Assembly: GCF_018991925.1 (NCBI RefSeq)
Contig: NW_024722158.1
Coordinates: 4,863,275 to 4,927,274 of the forward strand
From: Homarus americanus
Lineage: Eukaryota; Arthropoda; Malacostraca; Decapoda; Nephropidae
Length of the DNA: 64,000 bases
Direction: 5' to 3'
Under the pieces are notes generated by a model, which made no database searches, was not told the DNA's origin, and saw only the letters and a list, made by a program, of their open reading frames with translations. Position 1 is the stretch's first letter, and every line of letters starts with the position of its first letter. Below are positions 49,941-61,372 of this stretch, piece by piece. Both the position numbers and the translations under genes were made by a program.

Positions 49941-50784
49941 GTAAGGCTCCCAGTCATATCCCCCTCTTACCGATAGATCCTGAACTGCTTTCTTCCGGGG
50001 ATGATAAGTATCGTTTGCGTGTCTTCCTCATACTGACACCATAAGGACTGTAATACTTCTCCTCACCAACTAAGATCTGTAACTACACTATATCAATAAA
50101 TAGCACTTATATATTCACTATTTTTTTTATTCTAATAACGGTAATATTCCTCAGTATATTAACATTTGGTGTATCGTTTGAGTTTCCAGGGTATCGTTCA
50201 ACTTAACCTCGTGAAGGTCTGCGAATTGAACGTAAAATTGGCCAACCATTAACCAAAACAAGGCACTTGACCTAGAACCAGCTAAATACGGTGTTTAAAG
50301 TGTACCGAGAAACAATACTATATGATGCTATAAAGGTGAAATGCTAACACCCCTTCCTCTTCCCTCTTAGCTCGCCCTTCCCTCTCTTAACAGCAAGAGT
50401 AATCAACTATTCGTTATTGCAATTCACACGATATTGGTAAGTTTTTTGTGTTTAGGTATAAAAAAATGATAAAGCGACCAGTTCCTTAAGTATGGTGGGT
50501 GAAACATTAATTCCCTTTGTTTTATAGAATGTAAATCTTAATACGCTTACAGGTTACGATTTACTTCATTGTAAATCTTAATACATTTACAGGTTACGAG
50601 GAACTGTATTGTAAATTTTAATACTTTTACATATTATGAAGTCACTATATTGTATTTTTTTTCCAATATATAAGATGATACGTCTCTTGTGTCAGGTAAC
50701 CAAAGATTGAAGTGAAGAATGAAGACGAGGGAAAACCGCACCAATTTTTCACACGAACAAGATTGAACTAATTTTCTCATTTCA

Positions 50785-50853
<69 letters not shown>
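50785..50853. repeat. (CA)n tract, 5' flank of a family A 3'-end copy
   Basis: CA repeat of about 69 bp directly upstream of the LINE fragment. Confidence 0.96.
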
Positions 50854-50854
<1 letters not shown>

Positions 50855-50923
50855 GATTATTCTGTCTCCGGCTGCCATGCTCTTTCAATAAACCGTTAAT
50901 TATTATTATTATTAGTATTATTA

Positions 50924-50924
<1 letters not shown>
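50854..50924 (+). mobile_element. LINE family A, 3'-end-only copy between two (CA)n tracts
   Basis: A body of only about 45 bp (GTCTCCGGCTGCCATGCTCT, TTCAATAAACCGTTAATT) is followed by an (ATT)n tail with one AGT interruption, and then (CA)n resumes at 50925. The body matches the 3' terminus of the 35.8-37.9 kb element at nearly every position. Confidence 0.88.

Positions 50925-50958
<34 letters not shown>
50925..50958. repeat. (CA)n tract, 3' flank of a family A copy
   Basis: CA repeat in the same phase and strand as the upstream tract, as expected if the LINE inserted within one microsatellite. Confidence 0.95.
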
Positions 50959-50962
<4 letters not shown>

Positions 50963-51224
50963 GTAATATAGTCTGAGTCAGTCATTCACCCGGGCCGAGT
51001 CACTCATTCACCCGGGCCTGAGTCATTCACCCAAATCATCGGTACTATACGAGTTACCGAGTCTCCGTATATGCACCTGTCTGACTTTCTCTCTCATTCG
51101 ACGCAGACAAAAGGTGACAGCCTTGTGATTCTTTCGTGCCCTGAGTGCACGCCGCCGCCACAATACTCCTCCCACGCGTACACGCAGCACAAGGTAACCA
51201 CGCCACCTATAGTACCTTGACCCA

Positions 51225-51466
51225 CAAGGAGCCAGGTCACCTAGTACCTTCCCACACGCCACCTAGTACCTTCCCACATGAGGAGCCACGCCACCTAGTA
51301 CCTTCCCACATAAGGTCCCACGCCACCTGGTACAGCTCCTTCCCACACGCCACCTAGTACAGTACTTTCTCACATAAGGTCCCACGCCACCTGGTACAGT
51401 ACTTTCCCACACGCCACCTAGTACAGTACTTTCCCACACGCCACCTAGTACCTTCCCACACAAGTT
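51225..51466 (+). repeat. minisatellite CTTCCCACACGCCACCTAGTAC
   Basis: About nine units of 22-36 bp built on TTCCCACACGCCACCTAGTA, some with an ACAGTACT or AYRAGGTCC insertion. Confidence 0.9.
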
Positions 51467-51576
51467 ATCCAAACAGTCAGTCAGTCAGTCGTTTGAAGCA
51501 ACTAAACATTTATTCTATGTTTCTATAACTTCAAAAACAAGGCTGTAACTCCTGAGACACTGAGATATTGTGAATC

Positions 51577-51692
51577 ATTGAGGTTAGGTTAGGTTATGGT
51601 GTGGTTAGTTTCGGGCTTTAGGCTAAGGTGTGGTTAATTTAGGTTGGTAAAAGTGTGGTTAGTTTAGGTTAAAACGTGGTTAGTTCTGGTTA
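51577..51692 (+). repeat. TTAGG array passing into GTGGTTAGTTTAGGTTA repeats
   Basis: GGTTAGGTTAGG is followed by four degenerate units of about 30 bp containing GTGTGGTTAGTTTAGG. Confidence 0.8.
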
Positions 51693-52017
51693 AGATCTAG
51701 ATCCTGTTCACTTGTCTGGGGCCGCTGTCGGAACTCACTTAATACCTACAGTATACATTCAGTTCACACTTCTCTTTATAAAACTATTAAATTAATCCTT
51801 AACTCTGCCCAAACGTCATGTCTCTCCGGGCGGGGATCTGACATGAGGGTTTTTCCTAGGATGAACTAAGTCACCAATGGATTTAAAAGAGGTGGTGATA
51901 TTTTTTCCCCCAGGATGATCTTACCTCATCTAGGACACTGTGACGTAGGTTACTTTATAAAACTGAATATTAAATAAACTTGTCTGCACTTCTTCATATT
52001 TGTCTTAGTTTAGGCGG

Positions 52018-52158
52018 AGGGAAGGAAGAAAGAAAGGAAGGAAGGAAGGAAGATGAAGGAAGGAAGGAAAGGAAAGAAAGGAAGGAAAGAAAGGAAAGGA
52101 AGGAAGGAAGGAAGGAAGGAAGGAAGGAAGGAAGTAAGGAAGGAAGGAAGGAAGGAGA
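52018..52158 (+). repeat. (GGAA)n homopurine microsatellite
   Basis: About 140 bp of GGAAGGAAGGAA with GAAAG interruptions. The Lys/Glu/Arg-rich frame is an artefact. Confidence 0.95.
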
Positions 52159-52722
52159 CATTTCTTAAACACACAACCCAAAAAAGTTAAAAAAATATAT
52201 ATAAGAAAGATATAAATATATATTTATAACTACGTGAGACAGTACAGACGACGTGGATGAACATTACACCACGACCACTAACTACGCGACAATCACATCT
52301 CGTACAAAAAAAAATAAATAAAATAAAACAATAAAATATCGGTAACTGGGTAACAGGGACGAAATTACGGAGGGTTGGAAGGATATAATACAATAGTGAT
52401 GATAAGGTGAAGGAATATATGAGTACAGGGTGAATAGCAGTAAATAATAGGGTGTTTTGAGGGGCAAGTAGGGGGGGGTGGTGGTAATGGCAGGGTGGAT
52501 TAATTGGTTGTGGTGACGGGGGGTGATTATGGGTGGAGGTAGTGGTATTAGGATGGGTTGGCAGGGTGGCAGTAGTAGTAGTGACAGTGGTTCGTCACGC
52601 ACCGCCCCAAGCTGATATAAAAAGCCAGTGAGGTGGTGTATCTGAGGCATAGAATATCACCTCGTCAACCATTAAACATCAACGAGCTCCTTCCCTCAGT
52701 CACCCAACCTTGGATATATAAC

Positions 52723-52758
52723 ACCTGCTACTGCTACTGCTACTGCTACTGCTACTAC
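52723..52758. repeat. (CTGCTA)n microsatellite
   Basis: Five to six hexamer units ending CTACTACGG. Confidence 0.93.
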
Positions 52759-52861
52759 GGGGAACATCATTTATCAACAGGTTAGATCTTCCAATGTCAC
52801 TCAATTTTTTTTTTTTTTGTAGTGTTATCTGATCTTTCAATGTTACTCAGTTTTTTATTTT

Positions 52862-53110
52862 ACCTTTCAACCTTACCTGGTCATTCTACCTTACCTGGCC
52901 ATTCAGTGTTACCTGGCCATTCAACGTTACTTGGCCATTTAACGTTACCTGGACATTCTACCTTACCTGGCCATTCAACGTTACCTAACCATTCTACCTT
53001 ACCTGGCCATTCAACGTTACTTAGCCACATTCAATGTTACTTGGCCACACTTAACGTTACTTGACCACATTCAATTTGGCCACATTCATCATTACTTGAC
53101 CACATCCAAC
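52862..53110 (+). repeat. 19-20 bp minisatellite TTACCTGGCCATTCAACG
   Basis: About twelve degenerate units alternating TTACCTGGCCATTC with TACC or AACG. It ends where the LINE relic begins. Confidence 0.92.
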
Positions 53111-53140
53111 GTCACTTTACCTCAACATTAGTCAACCTAT

Positions 53141-53790
53141 CTAACAAATCTGCTAACGTTTTTTAGGAAAGTCTTCGAGGTAGTAGATAATGACGAAAAT
53201 TACGATGTTATTTACTTAGACTTTAGCAAAGCATTTGACAGAGTACCGCATCAGAGGCTTCTGAGAAAAATTAAGGCTCATGGTATCGAGGGGAAAGTTT
53301 TAAATTGGATAAAATCATGGCTCACCGATAGAACGCAGAAGGTCAGCGTAGATGGTGTTAAATCTGAGTGGGGCCGTGTAACCAGTGGGGTTCCCCAGGG
53401 GTCAGTACTAGGCCCACTCTTGTTCATAATCTACACAAACGATCTAGATACTGGGATCAGCAGTGACATAAGCAAGTTTGCGGATGACACCAAAATATGG
53501 CGGCAAATTAATTCAGGGCAGGATAGGACTCGGAGCAACGGATTCAAGTTGGATAAGTTTAGGTTTAGGAGGGAGATAGGAAGAAACTGGTTCACAAATA
53601 GGGTGGTGGACGAGTGGAACAAGCTTAGCAACTTTGTAGTAAGTGCGGGAACTCTGGAAAGCTCCAAAAGGAGGCTAGATAGATTCATGGATGTTAGAGA
53701 GTGGTAGTAACTCTCGACAGGAGCTGCCATGCACAGGCCAACCGGCCTATTGCAGACTCCTTATTTTCTTATGTTCTTATGTTCATATTA
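53141..53790 (+). pseudogene. CR1-like LINE (family B), 5'-truncated and internally deleted
   Basis: One open frame from 53141 to the TAG at 53705-53707 reads [31 protein letters not shown] (first catalytic Asp), [33 protein letters not shown] and [11 protein letters not shown] (catalytic DD). It then jumps directly to [31 protein letters not shown] and [10 protein letters not shown]. The thumb and linker, normally 150 residues or more, are missing in frame. The 3' tail GCCAACCGGCCTATTGCAGA, CTCCTTAT and TTCTTATGTTCTTATG is an octamer-type repeat end as in CR1. Endonuclease and N-terminus are lost, and the enzyme would lack its thumb. Confidence 0.88.
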
Positions 53791-53911
53791 CCTGACTTCT
53801 CAACGCTAATCAAGTTCCAACATTGCACAACCTTTCCATATTAGTCCACCCATATAAGTTCACTATTTAATGATAGAGAACGACACAATATAATAAATGA
53901 TATACCTGCAG

Positions 53912-53972
53912 CAACACCTGTCAATAGTCCCCAACAAGAAAGGTGTTATCTTATCATACTCGTATCTAGCAG
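53912..53972 (+). CDS. candidate internal exon (61 bp) with CTGCAG acceptor and GTAAGTATG donor
   Basis: Seen: acceptor ATGATATACCTGCAG, a segment open in two frames (QHLSIVPNKKGVILSYSYLA in phase 0, TPVNSPQQERCYLIILVSS in phase 1), and donor GCAG|GTAAGTATG at 53973. Two open frames weaken the case for coding. It may be a non-coding exon or chance. Confidence 0.2.
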
Positions 53973-54294
53973 GTAAGTATGTTGCTCATTTAGTGTGTTG
54001 GTGAGTGTGTTGGTGAGTGTTTTTTACTGGTGCTAATAACTGATTCGGTATGTCGTATTTAGGTTATTATACAAACATATGTACACCCACAAATGGTTAA
54101 GCGAGGAACAGCCTAACAGCCAGTTGCTTTAAGGTCATGAATTGTGTGTCAAAGTAATAGTTTATGAATTGCTTCTTATCATTTAGTTAGTCTTCTAGTG
54201 GCCAATTAGGGGTTGTATTATCAGAGGATTATTTGAGCCACACATGATGTGATAGGCTATCGTAAACTAACTGTAAACATGTTATCTTGATTAC

Positions 54295-54600
54295 CCTACC
54301 CCCTCCTCATGCATCACCCCCTCCTCATGCATCACCCCCTCCCCATGCATCACCCCCTCCTCATGCATCACCCCTCCTCATGCATCACCCCTCCTCATGC
54401 ATCACCCCTCCTCATGCATCACCATCACCCTCCTCATGCATCACCTCCTCATGCATCCCCTCCTCATGCATCACCCCTCCCATCACATCATCCCTCCTCA
54501 TGCATCACCCTCCTCATGCATCACCCCCTCCTCATGCATCACCCCTCCTCATGCATCACCCCCACCCCATGCGTCACCCCTCCCCATGCATCACCCACAC
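54295..54600 (+). repeat. 17-18 bp minisatellite (CCTCATGCATCACCCCT)n
   Basis: About sixteen units of CTCCTCATGCATCACCCC. Each holds the palindrome ATGCAT. Open His/Pro/Ser-rich frames are artefacts. Confidence 0.96.
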
Positions 54601-54642
54601 CTCTCCCCACCCTCTTGTCTTGTCTATCAGCTCCACAACTGC

Positions 54643-54647
<5 letters not shown>

Positions 54648-54690
<43 letters not shown>
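54648..54690. repeat. (TG)n microsatellite
   Basis: Uninterrupted TG tract. Confidence 0.95.
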
Positions 54691-54692
<2 letters not shown>

Positions 54693-54800
54693 CCTAACTT
54701 ACTTTAATTGCTAACCTAACGTAACCTAACGTAACCTAACCCAATCTAACCGATTTTCTAATTTATACCAACCTAACCTAACCTAACCTTACCTATCCCA
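54691..54800 (-). repeat. interstitial CCTAA array with CCTAACGTAA variants
   Basis: CCTAACGTAACCTAACGTAACC and CCTAACCTAACCTTACC, adjoining the TG tract. Confidence 0.88.
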
Positions 54801-54899
54801 ACTCTAAACTACGAAACATTGACTCAGTGGATCATAATCACTACACTACTACCTCGTGGTCAAGGGCCTCAGGAGACACCACAGCGCTTAACCTGATTA

Positions 54900-54921
54900 G
54901 AGAGAGAGAGAGAGAGAGAGA
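54900..54921. repeat. (GA)n microsatellite
   Basis: Short uninterrupted AG tract. Confidence 0.9.
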
Positions 54922-55180
54922 CCTCCTCCTCATTATCAAATTCTCTCACCTGTTGTAAACCCTTAAAAAAACTATCCTAAATTGCCATAAAGGTGGAAAC
55001 AGGTACTCATTATACATTTAGTACAGTAATAAATAAAGCATTATGGGGAGAAAAAAACAAAGTCCTTTATTATTTGGTGGTATAAATTTTGTTTTTGTTG
55101 ATTTTTTATTTCCTTTATATGTGTAGAGTAGCTGGAAAATTTATACGGTTAACCCTGATCTATTTCTACCTTATCCATTT

Positions 55181-55184
<4 letters not shown>

Positions 55185-55232
<48 letters not shown>

Positions 55233-55292
55233 ACATATATATATATACACACACACACATACACACATATATACACACACACACACACACAC
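55185..55292. repeat. (CA)n/(TA)n compound microsatellite
   Basis: CA tracts alternate with ATATATATA and CATACACACATA blocks. Confidence 0.95.
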
Positions 55293-55477
55293 GTAGGTAG
55301 CAGGTAGTAGGCAGCTACCAAACAGGGAGACCAAGGTTGCTGATCTGACTTTCTGCTGCATTTACACACAACTGCAGGGTCTCAAATGTTTCTCTTACTA
55401 TGACAACACAACATACTGTACAGTACATATATTGTTTCTCACTTCTGAACTTTTTTCATTTTTGTACTTCTTTATTT

Positions 55478-55803
<326 letters not shown>

Positions 55804-56127
55804 ACTAGAACCAACTATAAAACCATATTTAGTGTGTAGAAGTTCTTACCTTAGCTTAATGAATATTCCACAGGATGCTTCGTTCTGAGGCTTCCACGAG
55901 GAGGCTTCACTCATCAACATTCCTCTAGTATAAGATCGAGTTCGCTGTCTCTGCTTCCCATCTTCCTAGAAAACAAATAGAAAAAAAATCATATATAACA
56001 CCTAAATTAATGCGTAACTTCTTCAACATTCAACCTCTAGCGTTCTCTGTGTCAATTAATATGCACCTACCTCAACCTCTAGCGATCTAAACCTCAATTA
56101 ATGTACCTCAACATTCAACCTCTAGCG

Positions 56128-56515
56128 ATCTATCACTACTGTTCTTCAGAACCCTGTTGTAAGTCCTGTGACACCAAAAATAAGGGTTGTGTGATAACTC
56201 ACTACGACCAACATCTAAGGTTAGGATATAAGTACCTTTGGCAGTATGTTCCTCAAGCAGATGTAAACAAAACTAAATGTAAAGTGTGTGGCCATACATA
56301 TGGCCACTTTCTGAACACCATACCTCGACTGTGTGAAGATAGAACCTTGGACAGGTCCAACACACTGTGAATGGCACAACACTTCATCTCTAATGGCAAG
56401 ATAGCCGACATATTAAGATTGTATCCACTTTTTGCACTTAGTAACTATATCAATTCTCATGTACAGAACCAAATACGCAATGTGCTTGAATACCTCACAA
56501 AATGTGAATAACAAA
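56128..56515 (+). pseudogene. C-terminal relic of a jockey-like LINE (family C), second copy
   Basis: The plus frame reads CVITHYDQHLRLGYKYLWQYV, C.VCGHTYGHFLN, LCEDRTLDRSNTL and a stop at 56368-56370. It continues in the same frame MAQHFISNGKIADILRLYPLF, then NQIRNVLEYLTKCE and a stop at 56507-56509. Landmarks correspond to those of the 40.3-kb copy (LRLGY, Cys pairs, ILxLYPxFA). The polymerase domain is absent. Confidence 0.72.
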
Positions 56516-56749
56516 GTGTGAGGCCAGACATACTGCCTCACACGCCTGTACTCACGCATTTGTGAATAAGTTACCTTATATAGAACTGAACAAATAATGT
56601 AAATGAAATAGTAAAACATTCAGTGCCATAATATCCTGACAACGGGGGTTAATTATTATGACCTTGAACCCTACTCTGTAATCCTTTGCTACCGCTCACA
56701 GGATGAGTGTAGTATCAAAGAAAGCTGCTGCAAAGCAAAAATCAAAATC

Positions 56750-56990
56750 AATGCCAGTCAATCTGTGTTCCTCCTCCTATCTCTCTCGCCCTGTGTCTCT
56801 TTCTACCTGTTTCTCTCCTCCTATCCCTCACCTTTCCTCGAATCATCAAATTACCTATCCCTCAGTCCATAATCTCACCATCTCCTCTCTCAGACGAACT
56901 TCTATCCTCTCCTCTCCACTCCTACCCCCCCTCTCTCTCTCTCCCCTCCAACACTACACTCCAGCATCTCGTTACCACCACTCACTTTGC
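56750..56990 (+). repeat. pyrimidine-rich CTCTCC tract
   Basis: Low-complexity C/T sequence. It follows a short lysine-rich open stretch (56703-56760) that I could not assign. Confidence 0.65.
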
Positions 56991-57241
56991 CTATAGGACG
57001 GACGCAGGTGCAGGGTGGTTGTACAGCGTCTGAGCTTGGCCTACAGAGTCATTCTGTCGGCTTCGCTCCTACCAGACAGTCGTATCCCAAGACTGCTCTC
57101 TCCTCCCTCCTCTTTCAACCTCTCTGGATACGTTGTCACTGGTGCGGTGTTGTGGTCGCTTAACAGACAAACATTCACACATAAATATAAACATATACAC
57201 ACGCTAGAAGAACTATATCAAAGAAACTATACAGACGCCAG

Positions 57242-57526
57242 AACACTACCACCACCACACCCCTACCACTACTACTGCACCACCTCAACACCACCACCAC
57301 CACCACACTCACCACACTGCACCACCAACACCACCACCACCACACCCCTACCACTACTACTGCACCACCACACCACCACCACCACCACACCTACCACTAC
57401 TACTGCACCACCAACACCACCACCACCACCACACCTCACCACATACTGCACCACCTCAACACCACCACCACCACACCCCTACCACTACTACTACTACATC
57501 ACCTCAACACCACCACCACCACAGAG
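57242..57526 (+). repeat. (CACCAC)n/CCCTACCACTACTACTGCACCAC minisatellite
   Basis: Six to seven units of 40-50 bp, each with ACCACCACCACCACA and CCTACCACTACTACTGCACC blocks. The Thr/His/Pro-rich frame is an artefact. Confidence 0.92.
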
Positions 57527-57602
57527 AGCAATTGTTATTATACATCACCTGTGGATCTATACCTGGATTAATACCACCTGTCGACAGCTTATAATCACCC
57601 AG
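57527..57602 (+). CDS. candidate exon (76 bp) with consensus donor CAG|GTAAGT
   Basis: It begins at an acceptor-like ACCACCACCACCACAG. One frame is open across it (AIVIIHHLWIYTW...RQLIITQ) and ends at CCCAG|GTAAGTTG. Other frames contain stops. The acceptor lies inside a CAC repeat and may be fortuitous, so it could equally be a non-coding exon or nothing. Confidence 0.2.
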
Positions 57603-57847
57603 GTAAGTTGATGTCATTAAAGTGTGTTATATAATTCTCTACTTAAAATCTTATACCAGCTGTTAGTGATTACAAGGAACATAAAATACAGACGAGACAA
57701 TTTTTTTAAAGAAGTTGAATATATTTACATGAGTTTTCTCTATAATGTGTTCTGGACTAGCGAGTGGTGCCAGCGAGAATCAACGTCCCGAAGTGTAAAC
57801 AAACCCCTAACTTACTTTATCCAGGGTTAATTGTACCTCTTGTGGTC

Positions 57848-57861
57848 TGTCTGTCTGTCTA

Positions 57862-57904
<43 letters not shown>
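57848..57904. repeat. (TCTG)n microsatellite
   Basis: Fourteen TCTG units with one ATTTG interruption. Confidence 0.95.
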
Positions 57905-57984
57905 CCTCAAAGGTGAAATATGCTGGGCTGGTTAATCTTCCCATCACTCCTGAGAGGTGTTAAGTGTTGGATTAATGTAATCAA

Positions 57985-59192
57985 GTGGTTTAATCGCCTG
58001 AAACACTTATAACTGTCTAAAGTGTTGAAGTAATCGCCTGAAACACTTATAACTGTCTAAAGTGTTGAAGTAATCGCCTGAAACACTTATAACTGTCTAA
58101 AGTGTTGAAGTAATCGCCTGAAACACTTATAACTGTCTAAAGTGTTGAAGTAATCGCCTGAAACACTTATAACTGTCTAAAGTGTTGAAATAATCGCCTG
58201 AAACACTTTTAACTGTTCAAAGTGTTGAAATAATCGCCTGAAACACTTATAACTGTCTAAAGTGTTGAAATAATCGCCTGAAAACTTATAACTGTCTAAA
58301 GGAAATAATCGCCTGAAACACTTTAACTGTCTAAAGTGTTGGTGATCGCCTGAAACACTTATAACTGTCTAAAGTGTTGAAGTAATCGCCTGAAACACTT
58401 TATAACTGTCTAAAGTGTTGAATAATCGCCTGAAACACTTATAACTGTCTAAAGTGTTGAAGAATCGCCTGAAACACTTATAACTGTCTAAAGTGTTGAA
58501 ATAATCGCCTGAAACACTTATAACTGTCTAAAGTGTTGAAATAATCGCCTGAAACACTTATAACTGTCTAAAGTGTTGAAATCGCCTGAAACACTTTATA
58601 ACTGTCTAAAGTGTTGAAGTAATCGCCTGAAACACTTATAACTGTCTAAAGTGTTGAAGTAATCGCCTGAAACACTTATAACTGTCTAAAGTGTTGAAAT
58701 AATCGCCTGAAACACTTATAACTGTCTAAAGTGTTAAATAATCGCCTGAAACACTTATAACTGTCTAAAGTGTTGAAATAATCGCCTGAAACACTTATAA
58801 CTGTCTAAAGTGTTGAAATAATCGCCTGAAACACTTATAACTGTCTAAAGTGTTGAAGTAATCGCCTGAAACACTTATAACTGTCTAAAGTGTTGAAGTA
58901 ATCGCCTGAAACACTTTTAACTGTCTAAAGTGTTGAAGTAATCGCCTGAAACACTTTTAACTGTCTAAAGTGTTGAAGTGATCGCCTGAAACACTTATAA
59001 CTGTCTAAAGTGTTGAAATAATCGCCTGAAACACTTATAACTGTCTAAAGTGTTGAAATAATCGCCTGAAACACTTATAACTGTCTAAAGTGTTGAAATA
59101 ATGCCTGAAACACTTTTAACTGTCTAAAGTGTTGAAATAATCGCCTGAAACACTTATAACTGTCTAAAGTGTTGAAGTAATCGCCTGAGATA
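57985..59192 (+). repeat. 40-bp satellite (TAATCGCCTGAAACACTTAT...), about 30 units, each with an inverted repeat
   Basis: A 1.2-kb array of a 40-bp unit: TAATCGCCTGAAACACTTAT followed by AACTGTCTAAAGTGTTGAAG. Within each unit AACACTT and AAGTGTT can pair as a 7-bp stem around an 11-nt loop. Units are highly uniform; GAAG/GAAA alternate, and a few copies have small deletions. It is not a CRISPR array, because there are no unique spacers. Confidence 0.97.
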
Positions 59193-59249
59193 CTACAAAC
59201 ACAAACTTATTTACGAGCAACAATTTTCTATGGGAGTTAATGACCTACT

Positions 59250-59251
<2 letters not shown>

Positions 59252-59304
<53 letters not shown>

Positions 59305-59318
59305 AAAAAAAAAAAAAG
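59252..59318. repeat. (GA)n plus poly-A tract
   Basis: AG tract of about 48 bp followed by about 18 A. Confidence 0.95.
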
Positions 59319-59695
59319 AGAGCTGATATTTGTAGAACGTCAATACAAAGGTGATCTATAGGGTCTGACCAAATCCTCTTCCTCCTTCTCTCCTCCCTCG
59401 GGTCGGTCCATACTTCTGACGATGATAGGGCAAAGGGGTACATTATTTCCTCCTTCTCCTCCTCTCTCTCGTGCAATAATTATCGACTAGACACATAAAA
59501 CTCGTCTTTCTGGACTCTGGGTTGGTGCACCCAAGGTATCTACCACCCTTGGGTGTACCTACCTGCCAGACAGACGCCAGTGAAACCTCTATTAAGGGGC
59601 TACTAGGAGAGGAATGTCCGTTATATCGAGGGCTCATCAGATGTGACCCCCCCATTGGATGTATTATATAATCTCCCTGTAATTTATTTTTTTCT

Positions 59696-59698
<3 letters not shown>

Positions 59699-59774
<76 letters not shown>

Positions 59775-59790
59775 CTCTCTCTCTCTCTCT
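59699..59790. repeat. (CA)n-(CT)n compound microsatellite
   Basis: CA tract of about 72 bp followed by CT tract of about 19 bp. Confidence 0.96.
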
Positions 59791-60062
59791 GCATTCTACT
59801 CCCTTTATTCATGCACTCACCTCCTCGTCCACTCACTCACCCACCAACTCACATCACTCACCCACTACCTTCCTAATATTGCAGGTGAAAGTGAGAAAAA
59901 CGAAACCTAAAATTATTCCTCAACAACACATCAATTGTGGCAGCCTGTTCTTGCATCGCGTCTAAATATAGTTAACTTGAGGCTTAGGTGTAACTTTTGT
60001 GGCTCTTCCCTAGACCAAACCTCGCGTTATTTTATCTTATTTTTATCATTATTATTGTTTTT

Positions 60063-60256
60063 AAGGGAGGAGAGGGGGGAGAGGAGGAGGGGGGAGGAGG
60101 AGTATTGGGGTGGAAAGGGGAAGGGTATTGGGGAGAGGAGGAGGGGTATTGGGGTGGAAAGGGGAAGGGAATTGGGGAGAGGAGGAGGGGTATTGGGGTG
60201 GAAAGGGGAAGGAATTGGGGAGAGAGAGGAGGGGGGTATGGAGGGAGGAGGGTAGG
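60063..60256 (+). repeat. G-rich homopurine-like minisatellite GGAGGGGTATTGGGGTGGAAAGGGG
   Basis: Six to seven units with GGGGAGAGGAGGAGGGGTATT and GGGGTGGAAAGGGGAAGG blocks. Dense G runs could support G-quadruplex formation. Confidence 0.92.
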
Positions 60257-60363
60257 GCAGAGGAAGAGGGGTATTGAGAGCATTTCTAAGACTTTCTGGA
60301 GTCTTGGATCTCATGTGGGGGAAGAGATATGACCAATCCAACCTAACCCTGAGTTGAATCCCT

Positions 60364-60664
60364 TGGCACTGTACACTTGGCACTTGATATCTGCACTTGG
60401 TCTCGGCACTTAGCACTTGATATCTGCACGCACTTGATCTCGGCACTTGGCACTTGATATTTGGCACTTGGCACATGGCAATTTGATATCTGCACTTGGC
60501 ACTTGATCTCGGCACTTGTCACTTTATATTTGGCACTTGGCACTTGATATTTGGCACATGGCACTTGATATCTGCACTTGGCACTTGATCTCGGCACTTG
60601 GCACTTGATATTTGGCACATGGCACTTGATATCTGCACTTGGCACTTGATCTCGGCACTTGGCA
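60364..60664 (+). repeat. minisatellite of CACTTGGCACTTGATATCTG and CGGCACTTGG blocks
   Basis: A higher-order mix of 10-13 bp words (GGCACTTGATAT, TTGGCACATGGCA, CTTGATCTCGGCA). Confidence 0.93.
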
Positions 60665-61012
60665 CCTTGATTAAAACTCCCTTTACCTTATAATATATTT
60701 TTCTCTTTTACATCCAGTTAATCTTTCGACGCCACTAGTGACTGACGTGGTGTGCCTTCAGGGTGGCCATTAAGTGCAACACTGGCTTTCACCGTTGGCG
60801 TCCTTAACAACTTCAGGTTTATGACCAAACAGGTCTTAGGTTCTTGGAATTATGATCAGTCGAGTTAAGGTGTATTTTGTAACACTTGAATTGTTGCGGA
60901 GTTTTATTGGTCAAAATAATGTCTGTAATTTGTTGAATGACTTTCAAGCCATTTTGTAATTTCTTGTTGGATTTTACGAGTATTTTACAATCACTTGAAG
61001 TTTAACCATCCT

Positions 61013-61215
61013 AACACTGACCTAATCTCACCTAACTTAACCAAACCAAACCTAACCTAATCTGAGCTATAACTTTAACCTACCCCCAGGTAGCGGTAGG
61101 GTGGTTAATCATTAGGTGAAATAAACTAGGGTGTCTAATCTTCAGGTAAAATAGACTAGGGAGTCCAATCTTCAAGTAAAATAGACTAGGGAGTCCAATC
61201 TTCAGGTAAAATAAG
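61013..61215 (+). repeat. composite CCTAA array plus tandem AATCTTCAGGTAAAATAGACTAGG units
   Basis: CTAACTTAACCAAACCAAACC and CCTAACCTAATC are followed by four units of about 31 bp: AATCATTAGGTGAAATAAAC, then CTAATCTTCAGGTAAAATAG, with TAGGGAGTCC joins. Confidence 0.88.
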
Positions 61216-61372
61216 CCCCCCCAAAAATAACCTAAGCTATATCAAGTGGCCTTAGCGGATCTGTCACTTCTGGGAACTTAGATATTAGTCATGTTACAGC
61301 ATATGTCAGTGTGTCAGGCGTGCAGTTTATTATCAGACAGACGGTCTTGGTGAGGTACTCAAATAAGAGCAT

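Noticed and set aside
54287..54714. His/Pro/Ser-rich frames of 105-136 codons
   Set aside because: Product of the CCTCATGCATCACCCCT repeat plus the (TG)n tract.
56703..56996. 97-codon frame beginning MSVVSKKAAAKQKSK
   Set aside because: A lysine-rich start that might be taken for a transposase N-terminus quickly runs into a pyrimidine-rich low-complexity tract, and no helix-turn-helix or catalytic motif follows.
57985..59192. CRISPR-like array of regularly repeated dyad sequence
   Set aside because: Repeats are contiguous with no unique spacers, there are no cas genes, and the context is eukaryotic. It is a satellite.
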